Source: Arachnia propionica
GTDB taxonomy: Bacteria > Actinomycetota > Actinomycetes > Propionibacteriales > Propionibacteriaceae
Reading direction: 5' to 3'
Length of the DNA stretch: 64,000 bases
NCBI RefSeq assembly: GCF_003859805.1
Contig: NZ_RQZG01000001.1
Coordinates: 434,001-498,000 of the forward strand
Shown: piece by piece, positions 8,304 through 16,153 of the stretch
Layout of the letters: each line of letters starts with the position of its first letter
Position numbering within the stretch: position 1 is the stretch's first letter
Notes under the pieces: model-generated
Seen by the model: only the letters and a program-made list of their open reading frames with translations
What the model was told of the DNA's origin: nothing
Database searches by the model: none
Made by a program: the position numbers and the translations under genes

Positions 8304-8995
8304 GAGTATGCCTTTCGGAAGAGAGCGTCGATGCTGAGACCGTGGGTGGCGCGGAGATCGTCGACCTCCCCGCTGAGCAGGACCTTCCCGGCCCGCATCA
8401 TCACCACGGCATCGAGGATGGGTTCCAGGTCGTGGATGAGGTGGGTGGAGATGAGCACCATGGCGTCATCGGCCAGGCCACGGACGATGCCCTCGAGGAT
8501 GATCTCCCTGGCCGCGGGGTCCACCCCGGAGATGGGTTCGTCCAGCAGGAACACCTTTGCCTCGCGTGACATGGCGAGTGCGATCTGGGCCTTCTCCCGC
8601 ATTCCCTTGCTCATGTTCTTGAGCCGCATCCGCAGATCCAGCCCGAAGAACCCGGCGGACTCCCGCGCCTTGTCGGGGAGGAAGTCCGGGAAGAAGTCGG
8701 CGTAGAGACCGATGTGTTGTTCGAGACTGTGCTTCAGGGTGAGATAGCTGGCGTCGGGCAGGAAGCTGACCTTGGCCTTCGACTCCGGCCCGGGGACGGT
8801 CCCACAGACCCTCACCTCACCCTCATGGTCCTGCATGACGCCTGCCAACACCTTGAGCAGGGTGGTCTTGCCACAGCCGTTCTCCCCGAGCAGCCCGACG
8901 ATCCTGCCCCCGGTGAGTTCCAGGTCGAGGGAGTCGAGTGCGTTGACCGGGCCGAACCTCTTGGTGAGACCCCGCACCTGGATGAGCGTGTTCAT
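8288..8995 (-). CDS. ABC transporter ATP-binding protein
   Basis: This 235-residue nucleotide-binding domain has Walker A GENGCGKTT, a signature SKGMREKAQI (replacing the usual LSGGQ) and Walker B VFLLDEPISGVD, plus an H-loop histidine in STHL. The degenerate signature is common in YtrB/Bcr-type ABC-2 ATPases. ATG 8995 overlaps the stop of the GntR gene as ATGA. The gene sits between regulator and permease in a three-gene operon under the palindrome at 9371-9392. Confidence 0.92.
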   Translation of the reverse strand: MNTLIQVRGLTKRFGPVNALDSLDLELTGGRIVGLLGENGCGKTTLLKVLAGVMQDHEGEVRVCGTVPGPESKAKVSFLPDASYLTLKHSLEQHIGLYADFFPDFLPDKARESAGFFGLDLRMRLKNMSKGMREKAQIALAMSREAKVFLLDEPISGVDPAAREIILEGIVRGLADDAMVLISTHLIHDLEPILDAVVMMRAGKVLLSGEVDDLRATHGLSIDALFRKAYSWSAH

Positions 8996-9351
8996 GGCTG
9001 TGACCACCTTTCAGTGACGAGTTGGACGGCGTCGGAGCTGGTGAGTCCGACGCCCTGGCAGCGCACGACGTACTCGTCGGCGGCCGACGCGGCGAGATCA
9101 CGACGAAGCGCTGCGATGCGTGTCTGGTCATCGGTGATGAAACGCCCCACCGCACGCTCGGAGCGGCACAGTCCCTCACGTTCGAGCTCGGCCAGGGTGC
9201 GTTGCACCGTGTTGGGGTTGACGCCCAGGTCCGCCGCCAGTTCACGCACCCCCGGTATCTGCCGCCCCGGGGGCCAGGCGCCGACGGCGATGCGTCTGGT
9301 GAATTCCTGCTTCAGCTGGAGCCAGATGGGACGACTCGGATCGAACTCCAC
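8992..9351 (-). CDS. GntR family (YtrA subfamily) transcriptional regulator
   Basis: This short 119-residue GntR protein has a winged helix-turn-helix (PGVRELAADLGVNPNTVQRTLAELEREGLC) and only a brief C-terminal helical tail, which is the YtrA subfamily layout. Such proteins repress adjacent ABC-2 transporter operons. The start is GTG 9351, preceded by AAGGAGG at 5-nt spacing. It is first in the operon with the ATPase and permease and probably binds its own promoter palindrome. Confidence 0.92.
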   Translation of the reverse strand: MEFDPSRPIWLQLKQEFTRRIAVGAWPPGRQIPGVRELAADLGVNPNTVQRTLAELEREGLCRSERAVGRFITDDQTRIAALRRDLAASAADEYVVRCQGVGLTSSDAVQLVTERWSQP

Positions 9352-9370
9352 ATTCCCTCCTTCCGTATCG

Positions 9371-9392
9371 CTGTATTAAGTGATTAATACAG
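9371..9392. promoter_or_regulatory. Palindromic operator for the GntR/YtrA regulator
   Basis: CTGTATTAA, GTGA, TTAATACAG is a perfect 9-bp inverted repeat with a 4-nt centre, strikingly AT-rich for this genome. It lies about 20 nt before the GTG of the GntR gene, where it would cover the promoter. TAATAC/TATTAA elements inside it may also form the -10. Confidence 0.75.
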
Positions 9393-9437
9393 TAGCACGG
9401 CGGGGCGGCATCCGCAAGGAGGCAGTGGCGGCTGCGG

Positions 9438-10121
9438 TCAGATGGCCGCGGGGCGGATGCTCAGGGTCTCGACGGCGGCATTGGGCGGGGTGTCCACGGC
9501 GAGCCGGACAGCGGCGGCGACGGATTCCGGGGAGACGTAGCGTGAACCCTCGTAGGCGATGTTGCCCGCCTCGGTCTGGAGCTGCCGCTGCATGTCGGTG
9601 TCCGTGCGTCCCGGATGGATGGAACACACCCTGACCCGCCCCCTCAGCTCCTCACGGAGCGCATCGGTGAGGGCACGCAGGGCGAACTTGGACGCGGCAT
9701 AGACCGCACCACCCGGGGAGGAGGTGAACCCGGAGCCGGAGTTGATGGCGACGACCTGCCCTTCCGCCGCTTCCAGTGCCGGCAGCAGGAGACGGGTCAG
9801 ATCGGCCACCGCGATGACATTGATCTCGAGGACCTGCCGCCACAACGAACGCCCCACCTCGGCCACGCGCCCCGACCCGAGGATCCCCGCCGAGTGCACC
9901 AGCACGTCCAGCCGGTCGATCCCGGCGCAGGCGGTCACCGTTGCGGCCTCATCGGCGAGATCGGCGACGAACGGGGCCGCATCCGGCAGCTCGTCGACCA
10001 CCCGGGCCACGGCGCGGGCATCGCGACCACCGACCAGGACGTGGTGGGTGGCGGAGAGTTCTCGGGCGATGGCCAGACCGATGCCGCGGGAGGCCCCGGT
10101 GATGAGCGCAGATGGTTTCAT
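9438..10121 (-). CDS. Short-chain dehydrogenase/reductase
   Basis: This 227-residue NAD(P)-dependent oxidoreductase of the classical SDR family has the cofactor-binding motif TGASRGIG at residues 8-15, the active-site Ser region INSGSGF and the catalytic YAASK motif. The Arg at GGRDARAV after the second strand suggests NADP preference, though weakly. The substrate is unknown. ATG 10121 is chosen: a TAGGTT hexamer lies 7 nt upstream, and the longer frame to 10199 would be outside the transcript. Confidence 0.88.
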   Translation of the reverse strand: MKPSALITGASRGIGLAIARELSATHHVLVGGRDARAVARVVDELPDAAPFVADLADEAATVTACAGIDRLDVLVHSAGILGSGRVAEVGRSLWRQVLEINVIAVADLTRLLLPALEAAEGQVVAINSGSGFTSSPGGAVYAASKFALRALTDALREELRGRVRVCSIHPGRTDTDMQRQLQTEAGNIAYEGSRYVSPESVAAAVRLAVDTPPNAAVETLSIRPAAI

Positions 10122-10144
10122 GCCCCCCAACCTATCCGCTGGGA

Positions 10145-11008
10145 TCAGGCGAGCCGCAGCGCCACCTCGGCGCGGCGCACCACCAGGCGCTGCCCCCACT
10201 CGAGCCGCAGGAAATCGGACTCCAGACCGTCACCGAAGACCACGAGGCGTCCGCGCGCCACCAGTGCGATCTCCTCGCCGTCTCCCATCAGTCCGTGCAC
10301 CAGGTCAGTCCCCATGCCGCCCAGCGGCCAGGCCTCCCGCACGAAATAGGCCAGCTCCGTCGCCCCCGGCCCGGGGAGGGAGAATCCGGGACTGTGCTGT
10401 CGCCACAGTGAGACCAGCCAACCCGAGGCCCCGGTCCCCGTCCCGACGATCACCCCGGAGGAGGACTGCTCCTCCCGCTCCCCCGCCACCTCGAGGACAT
10501 AGCGCGACGACTGATGCCCCCGATCCCCGATGTAGACCTCGTTCAGCGCCCGGAGCCGCTGCCCGTCGTCCAGCACGACCTCCACCAGCCAACGCTCCTC
10601 GGCCGTCCCTGCGGCCCCCGCCAGGATGTGGCCCAGACTGCCCACCGTGTGCCGACACAAAGGACCCCGACCCTGCGGGTTGATCCCGACGACGAGCTGA
10701 CCCGTCAGGTACTTGGCAACGTTCGCGACGAGCCCGTCCTGCCCGACCACGACCACGAGGTCGTCGACCTCGAACAGGAACCGGGAGAGCATCGAGCGCT
10801 CCACCACTGCGCTGCGCCAGTCGTCCGGGGTCAGCGCCATCACCTCGGCCAGGGTGCTGCGCTGCGCCTGATCGGCAGCCACCACCGTCTCGATCCGCTG
10901 GCCCCGGCTCTCGAGGAAGAACTCCACTCCCCCCAGGGTGGAGTGCCGCTCCACCAGCTCCTCGAGCTCGGTTCGACGGTGCACGATGACCAGCCGGGGC
11001 GCACTCAT
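10145..11008 (-). CDS. NAD kinase-like protein with altered phosphate loop
   Basis: This 287-residue protein resembles the ATP-NAD kinase fold. VVVVGQDGLVANVAKYL stands where NAD kinases have GGDGT, followed by GINPQ, then NEVYIGDRG for the NE motif, then SSGVIVGTGTGASGW in place of the TPTGSTAY loop. The first glycine of GGDG is Gln here. It begins by ATGA overlap with the SPFH gene, so the two are translated together. Catalytic activity is uncertain; it may phosphorylate another nucleotide or sense NAD(P). The divergent NrtR regulator supports an NAD link. Confidence 0.7.
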   Translation of the reverse strand: MSAPRLVIVHRRTELEELVERHSTLGGVEFFLESRGQRIETVVAADQAQRSTLAEVMALTPDDWRSAVVERSMLSRFLFEVDDLVVVVGQDGLVANVAKYLTGQLVVGINPQGRGPLCRHTVGSLGHILAGAAGTAEERWLVEVVLDDGQRLRALNEVYIGDRGHQSSRYVLEVAGEREEQSSSGVIVGTGTGASGWLVSLWRQHSPGFSLPGPGATELAYFVREAWPLGGMGTDLVHGLMGDGEEIALVARGRLVVFGDGLESDFLRLEWGQRLVVRRAEVALRLA

Positions 11009-11943
11009 GCCCGCGCCCCCTCGAGCAGCCGTCGGAGGGCTCCATCCAGCATGTCGGGAGTCACCGTGAGGGAGTCCACCTTGGGCAGCACCGCCGCGAT
11101 CTCCGGGAGCATCGCGGCGAGGACGGCCATCCGGTCGGCCGCACCGAAGGTCTGCAGCCTCGCGGCCAAGGCCTGCTGTTCGGCCTCGGCGGCCAGGCGG
11201 CCGCGCTCCACGGACTGCTCGGTGCGCCGTCGCTCGTTGGCCCCTTCCAGCTGGACGAGTTCCGCCTGCCGCCTGGCGAGCTCGGTGCGGTTGGCCAGCT
11301 CGTTCTCCTTGATGGCCCGTTCCCGCTCCACCGCCTGGGCGCGACGCTCGTAGGTGGCCCGGTCCGCCTCGGCCTGGGCGGCCTCCCGCGTGACGACCTG
11401 GAAGGCCCGTTCCATCTCCTCGTCGGCACGCAGGGACAGCACACCCACCTCGAGCACCGTGATTCCCGAGGCCGCCAGGTCAGGGGCACCCACCAGGGCC
11501 TGCGTCAGGAACTCCCCGAGGTGGACGAACCCCGCTGCGAACACCTCGCTGAGTGACATCACGCCGATCCGCTCGGCGACGAGCTGCTGGGCACGCTCCA
11601 CGAGACGGGTCCGCACCGCCTGGAGCGGGTCTCCACTCCAGAGACCCGTCGTCGGGTCGACGGCGAAGTCGAAGCGCTGGGAGACCACCCGGGCATCGAG
11701 CAGCCGCACGATGAAGGCCATCTGGACACTGACCTCCTGACGGTCCGAGGTGACGACCCTGACGATGCTGCCGAAGCTCAGGTCCTCCCGGGGGACCTCG
11801 GCCAGGGAGGTGCCGAGCGGGTTGAACCAGAGCGCCGCCCCGGGTCCGAGGGAACGGACCTGCCCACCTCGGGCGATGAGCAGTTCCCGGCTGGCCTCGA
11901 CGGTGACGTGGGACAGGAACGGGTACCTGCGGATGGTGGCCAT
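11005..11943 (-). CDS. SPFH/Band 7 domain protein without membrane anchor
   Basis: This 312-residue protein has an SPFH (stomatin/prohibitin/flotillin/HflK) domain over residues 10-185 and then a charged, alanine/glutamate-rich coiled coil (about 190-270, VTREAAQAEADRATYERRA onward), ending in a short helical domain. No N-terminal transmembrane helix is present, unlike stomatin and HflK, so it would be soluble or peripheral and assemble through the coiled coil. It heads a two-gene operon with the NAD-kinase-like gene. The start ATG 11943 has a GAAGGAG ribosome site. Confidence 0.85.
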   Translation of the reverse strand: MATIRRYPFLSHVTVEASRELLIARGGQVRSLGPGAALWFNPLGTSLAEVPREDLSFGSIVRVVTSDRQEVSVQMAFIVRLLDARVVSQRFDFAVDPTTGLWSGDPLQAVRTRLVERAQQLVAERIGVMSLSEVFAAGFVHLGEFLTQALVGAPDLAASGITVLEVGVLSLRADEEMERAFQVVTREAAQAEADRATYERRAQAVERERAIKENELANRTELARRQAELVQLEGANERRRTEQSVERGRLAAEAEQQALAARLQTFGAADRMAVLAAMLPEIAAVLPKVDSLTVTPDMLDGALRRLLEGARA

Positions 11944-11977
11944 GAGCTCTCCTTCACTGTTTATTGTTGAAATGACA

Positions 11978-12029
11978 GTATTAGGCGCCCTCCAATCTTG
12001 TCAATTCGACATCAAAGACGGGGTATAGT
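11978..12029. promoter_or_regulatory. Divergent SPFH/nrtR promoter region with inverted repeat
   Basis: Toward nrtR, TATAGT (12024-12029) lies 6 nt before the GTG. Toward the SPFH gene, a perfect TTGACA -35 (12004-11999) stands 15 nt from TAATAC (11983-11978), or 17 nt from ATACTG. A 13-bp palindrome TGTC-AATTC-GACA (11999-12011) overlaps that -35 and is a candidate NrtR operator. Regulator binding is inferred. Confidence 0.5.
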
Positions 12030-12035
12030 GGGGCC

Positions 12036-12707
12036 GTGCATCTCCCCCTGCTCACCCTCGCCGTCGATCTCGTGATCCTCACCATCGACCAGGAGCGACT
12101 CAAGGTGGCCCTGGTCCGCCGTGGCATCCCGCCGTTCAAGGGCGACTTCGCCCTGCCGGGTGGGTTCGTGCTCGCTGACGAGTCGGTCCTGGACGCCGCA
12201 CGCCGTGAGCTGGTCGAGGAGGCAGGCCTGGTCGTCGGCCCAGCCCACCTGGAACAACTCGCCACCTTCGGGGAGCCCGGCCGCGACCCCCGCGGTCGGG
12301 TGGTCTCCGTGGCACATCTGGCACTCACCCCGACCCCCGGCCCACTCACCGCCGGCAGCGACGCCGCGGAGGCCGCATGGTTCGACGTCACGGAGCTGCC
12401 CTCACTGGCCTTCGACCACGCCGAGATCCTGGTCGTGGGCCTGGAACGTGCCCGGGCCAAACTGGAGTACACGACCATCGCCACCAAGTTCTGCAAACCG
12501 GAGTTCACGATGAGGGAGCTCCGGGCCGTCTACGAAACCGCCTGGGGGCAGCCGATCGACCCGAGGAACTTCTCCCGCAAGGTGCTGGGCTCCCCCGGTT
12601 TCATCGTCGAGACCGGCGTCCGATCCGGTGGACGTGGGCGTCCCGCCGCCCTCTACCGGGCCGGGGAGGCCGCCACGCTCCACCCGGCGATCCTCCGCGA
12701 GGCTTGA
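12036..12707 (+). CDS. nrtR: NrtR-type regulator (Nudix domain plus winged helix)
   Basis: This 223-residue protein has an N-terminal Nudix domain (residues 8-135) and a C-terminal winged helix (about 150-215, FTMRELRAVYETAWG and NFSRKVLGSPGF). These are features of NrtR, an NAD-metabolism repressor that senses ADP-ribose. The Nudix box (G then 5, E then 7, REL-x-EEAGL) is complete here (ELVEEAGL), so hydrolase activity may be retained, whereas many NrtRs have lost it. The GTG at 12036 lies 6 nt after TATAGT, so the mRNA is probably leaderless. It is divergent from the SPFH/NAD-kinase-like pair, its likely target. Confidence 0.85.
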   Translation: MHLPLLTLAVDLVILTIDQERLKVALVRRGIPPFKGDFALPGGFVLADESVLDAARRELVEEAGLVVGPAHLEQLATFGEPGRDPRGRVVSVAHLALTPTPGPLTAGSDAAEAAWFDVTELPSLAFDHAEILVVGLERARAKLEYTTIATKFCKPEFTMRELRAVYETAWGQPIDPRNFSRKVLGSPGFIVETGVRSGGRGRPAALYRAGEAATLHPAILREA

Positions 12708-12710
12708 TCC

Positions 12711-13916
12711 TCACCCGAGAAGCCTGAGCACCACCCCGTCGGCCAGCAACCGCCCCCGAAGGGTGAGGACCAACCGGTCCCCCTGCCGAACGGCCAGCCC
12801 CTCCGAGACCACCTGACGCGCACGCCCCCGCTCCTGTGGTGTCAGAACGGTGAGGGGCAACCCCTCGGCCAGCCTGAGTTCCAGCATGATCCGTTCGATG
12901 CGACGATCCTCCGGGCCCAGGACCTCACGCGCCTGGGCGGGGGAACGGCCCTCGGCGAGCTCAGCGGCATAGCTGCGGGGGTGTCGTCGGTTCCAGAACC
13001 GCACTCCGCCGAGGTGACTGTGTGCACCCGGCCCGAATCCCCACCAGTTGGCTCCCCGCCAGTAGGCGAGATTGTGGCGACACTCGCCGCCGGGACGCGC
13101 CCAGTTGCTGGTCTCGTAGTTGGCGAACCCCAGCCCGACGAGGAACTCCTCGGTCATGAGGTACTTGGTGGCCAGGGCGTCGTCATCCGGCATCGCGATC
13201 TCCCCCTTCCTGACCTTCAACGCCAACCGGGTCCCCTCCTCGACGATGAGCGAGTAGGCGGAGACGTGATCGACCGGGGCATCGGCGACGGCGTCAAGGC
13301 TGGCCTGCCAGTCGGCCTCGGACTCACCCGGGGCCCCGAAGATCAGGTCGAGTGAGACGTGTTCGAACCCCGCCTCGACCGCCCAGCGGGCCGCCTCGAG
13401 ACCCCTCCCGGGGGTGTGGGTGCGTTCCAGCGTCGCCAGGACGTGGGGCACCACCGACTGCATGCCCAGTGAGATCCGGGTGAAGCCACCGGCGCGCAGT
13501 TCCTCAAGGTAGGCCGGATCCACGCTCTCCGGGTTCGCCTCGGTGGTGACCTCCGCATCGGCCGCGAGCCCGAGCCGTTCCCGAAGTGCCGTGAGCAACC
13601 CGACCAGCTCCGCTGCGGGCAGCATGGTCGGGGTCCCACCCCCGATGAAGACGGTCCCGATCTCGGGGCGCCCCTCCCCCAGCACCCGTTCGGCCAGCTC
13701 CAGTTCTGAGAGCACCGCGGACCGGTGGTCGTGCGGCGACATCCCCGTGAGCTCCGAGGGAGTGTAGGTGTTGAAGTCGCAGTAGCCGCACCGGGTGCGG
13801 CAGAACGGGACGTGGACATAGGCCCCCAGCGGGGTTCCCGACAACTCGGCGATGGCCTGCTCGGGAAGGGCACCATCGACGGGGGCCGGTTCCCCCGGGG
13901 GTGGCTGACTGGGCAT
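12711..13916 (-). CDS. hemW: Radical SAM heme chaperone HemW (coproporphyrinogen oxidase-like)
   Basis: The 401-residue protein has the 4Fe-4S radical SAM motif CRTRCGYC (Cys39, Cys43, Cys46), the GGGTPT loop and the HemN-type C-terminal domain (YWRGANWWGFGPGAHSHLGG). HemW proteins bind heme and insert it into target enzymes; they lack true HemN activity. In actinobacteria the gene commonly follows lepA, but here it stands apart. A TATTCT hexamer 6 nt before ATG 13916 indicates a leaderless start. The stop lies 3 nt from the convergent nrtR stop. Confidence 0.9.
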   Translation of the reverse strand: MPSQPPPGEPAPVDGALPEQAIAELSGTPLGAYVHVPFCRTRCGYCDFNTYTPSELTGMSPHDHRSAVLSELELAERVLGEGRPEIGTVFIGGGTPTMLPAAELVGLLTALRERLGLAADAEVTTEANPESVDPAYLEELRAGGFTRISLGMQSVVPHVLATLERTHTPGRGLEAARWAVEAGFEHVSLDLIFGAPGESEADWQASLDAVADAPVDHVSAYSLIVEEGTRLALKVRKGEIAMPDDDALATKYLMTEEFLVGLGFANYETSNWARPGGECRHNLAYWRGANWWGFGPGAHSHLGGVRFWNRRHPRSYAAELAEGRSPAQAREVLGPEDRRIERIMLELRLAEGLPLTVLTPQERGRARQVVSEGLAVRQGDRLVLTLRGRLLADGVVLRLLG

Positions 13917-13985
13917 CCGGGAAGAATACCCCCGGAAAATGCGTTGTCCCTGTCAAACCTCTCCCGAACTGGAAGACTTGATCCC

Positions 13986-15266
13986 ATGAAACTGACTCGA
14001 CGTGGCGTCCTCGGAATCGGCGGCCTCGCCGCCGCGGCAACCCTCAGCGCATGTGGCGACAACAGTGGCCTCGGCGACCCCTCGGCCCCGGCCTCGAAGC
14101 AGGGGGAGGGCGCGGCGGTCACCCTCACCCAGTGGTACCACGAGTACGGGGAACCCGGGGTGCAGGAGGCCGTGAGGCGTTACGCATCGGAGTACCCGGG
14201 GGCCACGGTGGAGGTGAAGTGGACCCCGGGTGACTACGGGCAGATCCTCGCAGCCCAGTTGCTGACCGACCAAGTGCCTGACGTCTTCGAGGTGGAGCAG
14301 GGTGGTTCCCTCGACATGATCCGCTCCGGTCAGTTGGCGGACCTGACCGATCTGATCGCACCGGTGAGGGACGACTTCAACGACGCCGTGATGAAGCGGT
14401 TCACCTTCGACGGCAGGGTCCACGGCATCCCCCAGACCATCGACATGCAGCTGCTGTACTACCGTCCCTCGCTCCTCGAGGCGGCCGGGGTCGCCCCACC
14501 CAGCACCTTCGAGGAACTCGTCACGGCGGCCAATGCCGTCGCCACCCCGGATGTCGGCGGCTTCTTCGCGGGCAACGACGGTGGTGTGGGCGTGCTCGGC
14601 ACGCTTCTGCTGTGGGCCTCGGGACACGATCAACTCAACGAGGAACGCACCGAGGCCGCGTTCCTGACCGACGAGTTCTACGCGGCCCTGGCCGCCTACC
14701 GGGAGTTCTCCCAGTCGAAGGGGCTGCTCCAGTCCGCCTCCGCCGACTGGTTCTCCGGCGACGCCTTCGTGAACGGGGAGACGGCGATGCAGTGGGGCGG
14801 GCTGTGGTCCCTGCCGGACATCCTCGCAGCGCACGGCGAGGACGTCGGCGTGCTGCCCTTCCCGAGGATCGGTGCGACGGGGCGGCCCGCCGTGCCGTTC
14901 GGGGCCTTCGGGGCCTGCGTGGCCGCCAAGGGGGCGAACGTGGCTGCCGCCAAGGAATTCGTCACATGGTTGTGGATCGACCAGACGGACAAGCAGGTGG
15001 ACTTCTCGAACTCCTACGGCACCCACATCCCGGCCCGCAAGTCACTCGTCGCCCGGGCCGATCAGCTGGCGGCCGGGCCCGGAGCCGACGCCGCGAGCCT
15101 CGTCGAGCTTCACGGCTTCGCCAATGACATCATGTGGTCCGGATCGATCGGTGACACCTACTCCGCCAACATCAGCATGGTCGTGAAGCAGGACGCGGAT
15201 CCGAACGAGACCTTCGCTGACTTCGGTGCCCTGGTCGCCGCCGAGCTGGAGAAAATGAAGAAGTGA
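13986..15266 (+). CDS. Extracellular sugar-binding lipoprotein of an ABC importer
   Basis: The 426-residue product has a lipoprotein signal with twin arginines at 5-6 and lipobox LSAC (Cys23). It is followed by a family 1 solute-binding fold (TQWYHEYGEPGVQEAV; DVFEVEQGGSLDMI; QWGGLWSLPDI). Related proteins bind mono-, di- or oligosaccharides. The twin arginine raises the possibility of Tat export. The stop overlaps the GTG of the first permease. An in-frame extension to 13725 would lie within hemW and lacks a signal peptide. Confidence 0.92.
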   Translation: MKLTRRGVLGIGGLAAAATLSACGDNSGLGDPSAPASKQGEGAAVTLTQWYHEYGEPGVQEAVRRYASEYPGATVEVKWTPGDYGQILAAQLLTDQVPDVFEVEQGGSLDMIRSGQLADLTDLIAPVRDDFNDAVMKRFTFDGRVHGIPQTIDMQLLYYRPSLLEAAGVAPPSTFEELVTAANAVATPDVGGFFAGNDGGVGVLGTLLLWASGHDQLNEERTEAAFLTDEFYAALAAYREFSQSKGLLQSASADWFSGDAFVNGETAMQWGGLWSLPDILAAHGEDVGVLPFPRIGATGRPAVPFGAFGACVAAKGANVAAAKEFVTWLWIDQTDKQVDFSNSYGTHIPARKSLVARADQLAAGPGADAASLVELHGFANDIMWSGSIGDTYSANISMVVKQDADPNETFADFGALVAAELEKMKK

Positions 15267-16153
15267 ATCGCCACCGCGGGGGGCTGTGGTTCCTCCTCTT
15301 CACAGCCCCCTTCGCGGTGGGTCTGCTCGTCTTCGTCTACATCCCCATCCTCTGGAGCGCCGGGCTGTCCCTGTTCGAGGCCAGGAACACCCTCACCCCG
15401 ACCCGCTTCGTCGGTCTCCAGAACTATGCGACGCTGCTCGCCGATCCCCTGTTCCGCAACTCCTTGGTGGTCTTCGCGGCCTTCGCCCTGCTGATCGTCC
15501 CCCTCACCTACGTCTGTTCGCTCGGACTGGCGCTGCTGTTGAACGGACTACGGCACGGACAGGCGTTCTTCCGTTCCGTGTTCTTCCTGCCCACCGCGGT
15601 CTCCTACGTCGTGGCCGCCCTGGTGTGGCGGTTCGGTTTCTTCTCCGGCACCCGCTTCGGCCTGGTCAACTCGGTGATCCGTGGCCTGGGGGGTGAGTCC
15701 GTCAACTGGTTGGGCGGGGAGAACGGACTGTACTGGATCGCCCTGGTCTCGGTTCGGCTGTGGCTCCAGTCCGGCTTCTACATGATCCTGTTCATCGCAG
15801 GCCTGCAACGCATCCCGCCCGAGACCTACGAGGCAGCCGCGTTGGACGGAGCCCATGGCTGGAGGGTGCTGCGCCACATCACCCTCCCCCAGCTGCGTGC
15901 CACCTCCGTCGCCGTCATCATGCTGCTGCTGATCAACGCCTTCCAGGCCTTCGACGAGTTCTACAACATGCTGGGCTCCATCGGCACCTACCCGCCCTAC
16001 GCTCGGCCCCCACTGGTGCACCTCTATCTCATCGCGCTCGGCGGTGGCCAGCAGAACCTCGGCCTGGGCGGGGCCGGAACCATGATCCTCACCTCGATCA
16101 TCGTGCTCTTCGGTCTGGCCCAGACCTGGCTGCTGCGGAAGGGGAACCGATGA
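15263..16153 (+). CDS. Sugar ABC transporter permease (MalF/UgpA type)
   Basis: This 296-residue inner-membrane subunit has six predicted helices and the cytoplasmic EAA loop ETYEAAALDGAHGWRVLRHI that docks the ATPase. It starts at GTG 15263 by GTGA overlap with the binding-protein stop and ends by ATGA overlap with the second permease. The group is COG1175-like. No ATPase gene follows, so it presumably uses a shared MsiK/MalK-type ATPase encoded elsewhere, as is usual for actinobacterial sugar importers. Confidence 0.93.
   Translation: MNRHRGGLWFLLFTAPFAVGLLVFVYIPILWSAGLSLFEARNTLTPTRFVGLQNYATLLADPLFRNSLVVFAAFALLIVPLTYVCSLGLALLLNGLRHGQAFFRSVFFLPTAVSYVVAALVWRFGFFSGTRFGLVNSVIRGLGGESVNWLGGENGLYWIALVSVRLWLQSGFYMILFIAGLQRIPPETYEAAALDGAHGWRVLRHITLPQLRATSVAVIMLLLINAFQAFDEFYNMLGSIGTYPPYARPPLVHLYLIALGGGQQNLGLGGAGTMILTSIIVLFGLAQTWLLRKGNR

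Noticed and set aside
12711-13916. Calling the radical SAM gene oxygen-independent coproporphyrinogen oxidase (HemN)
   Set aside because: The cysteine motif and length fit HemW, and the heme island supplies the coproporphyrin route, which needs no HemN.
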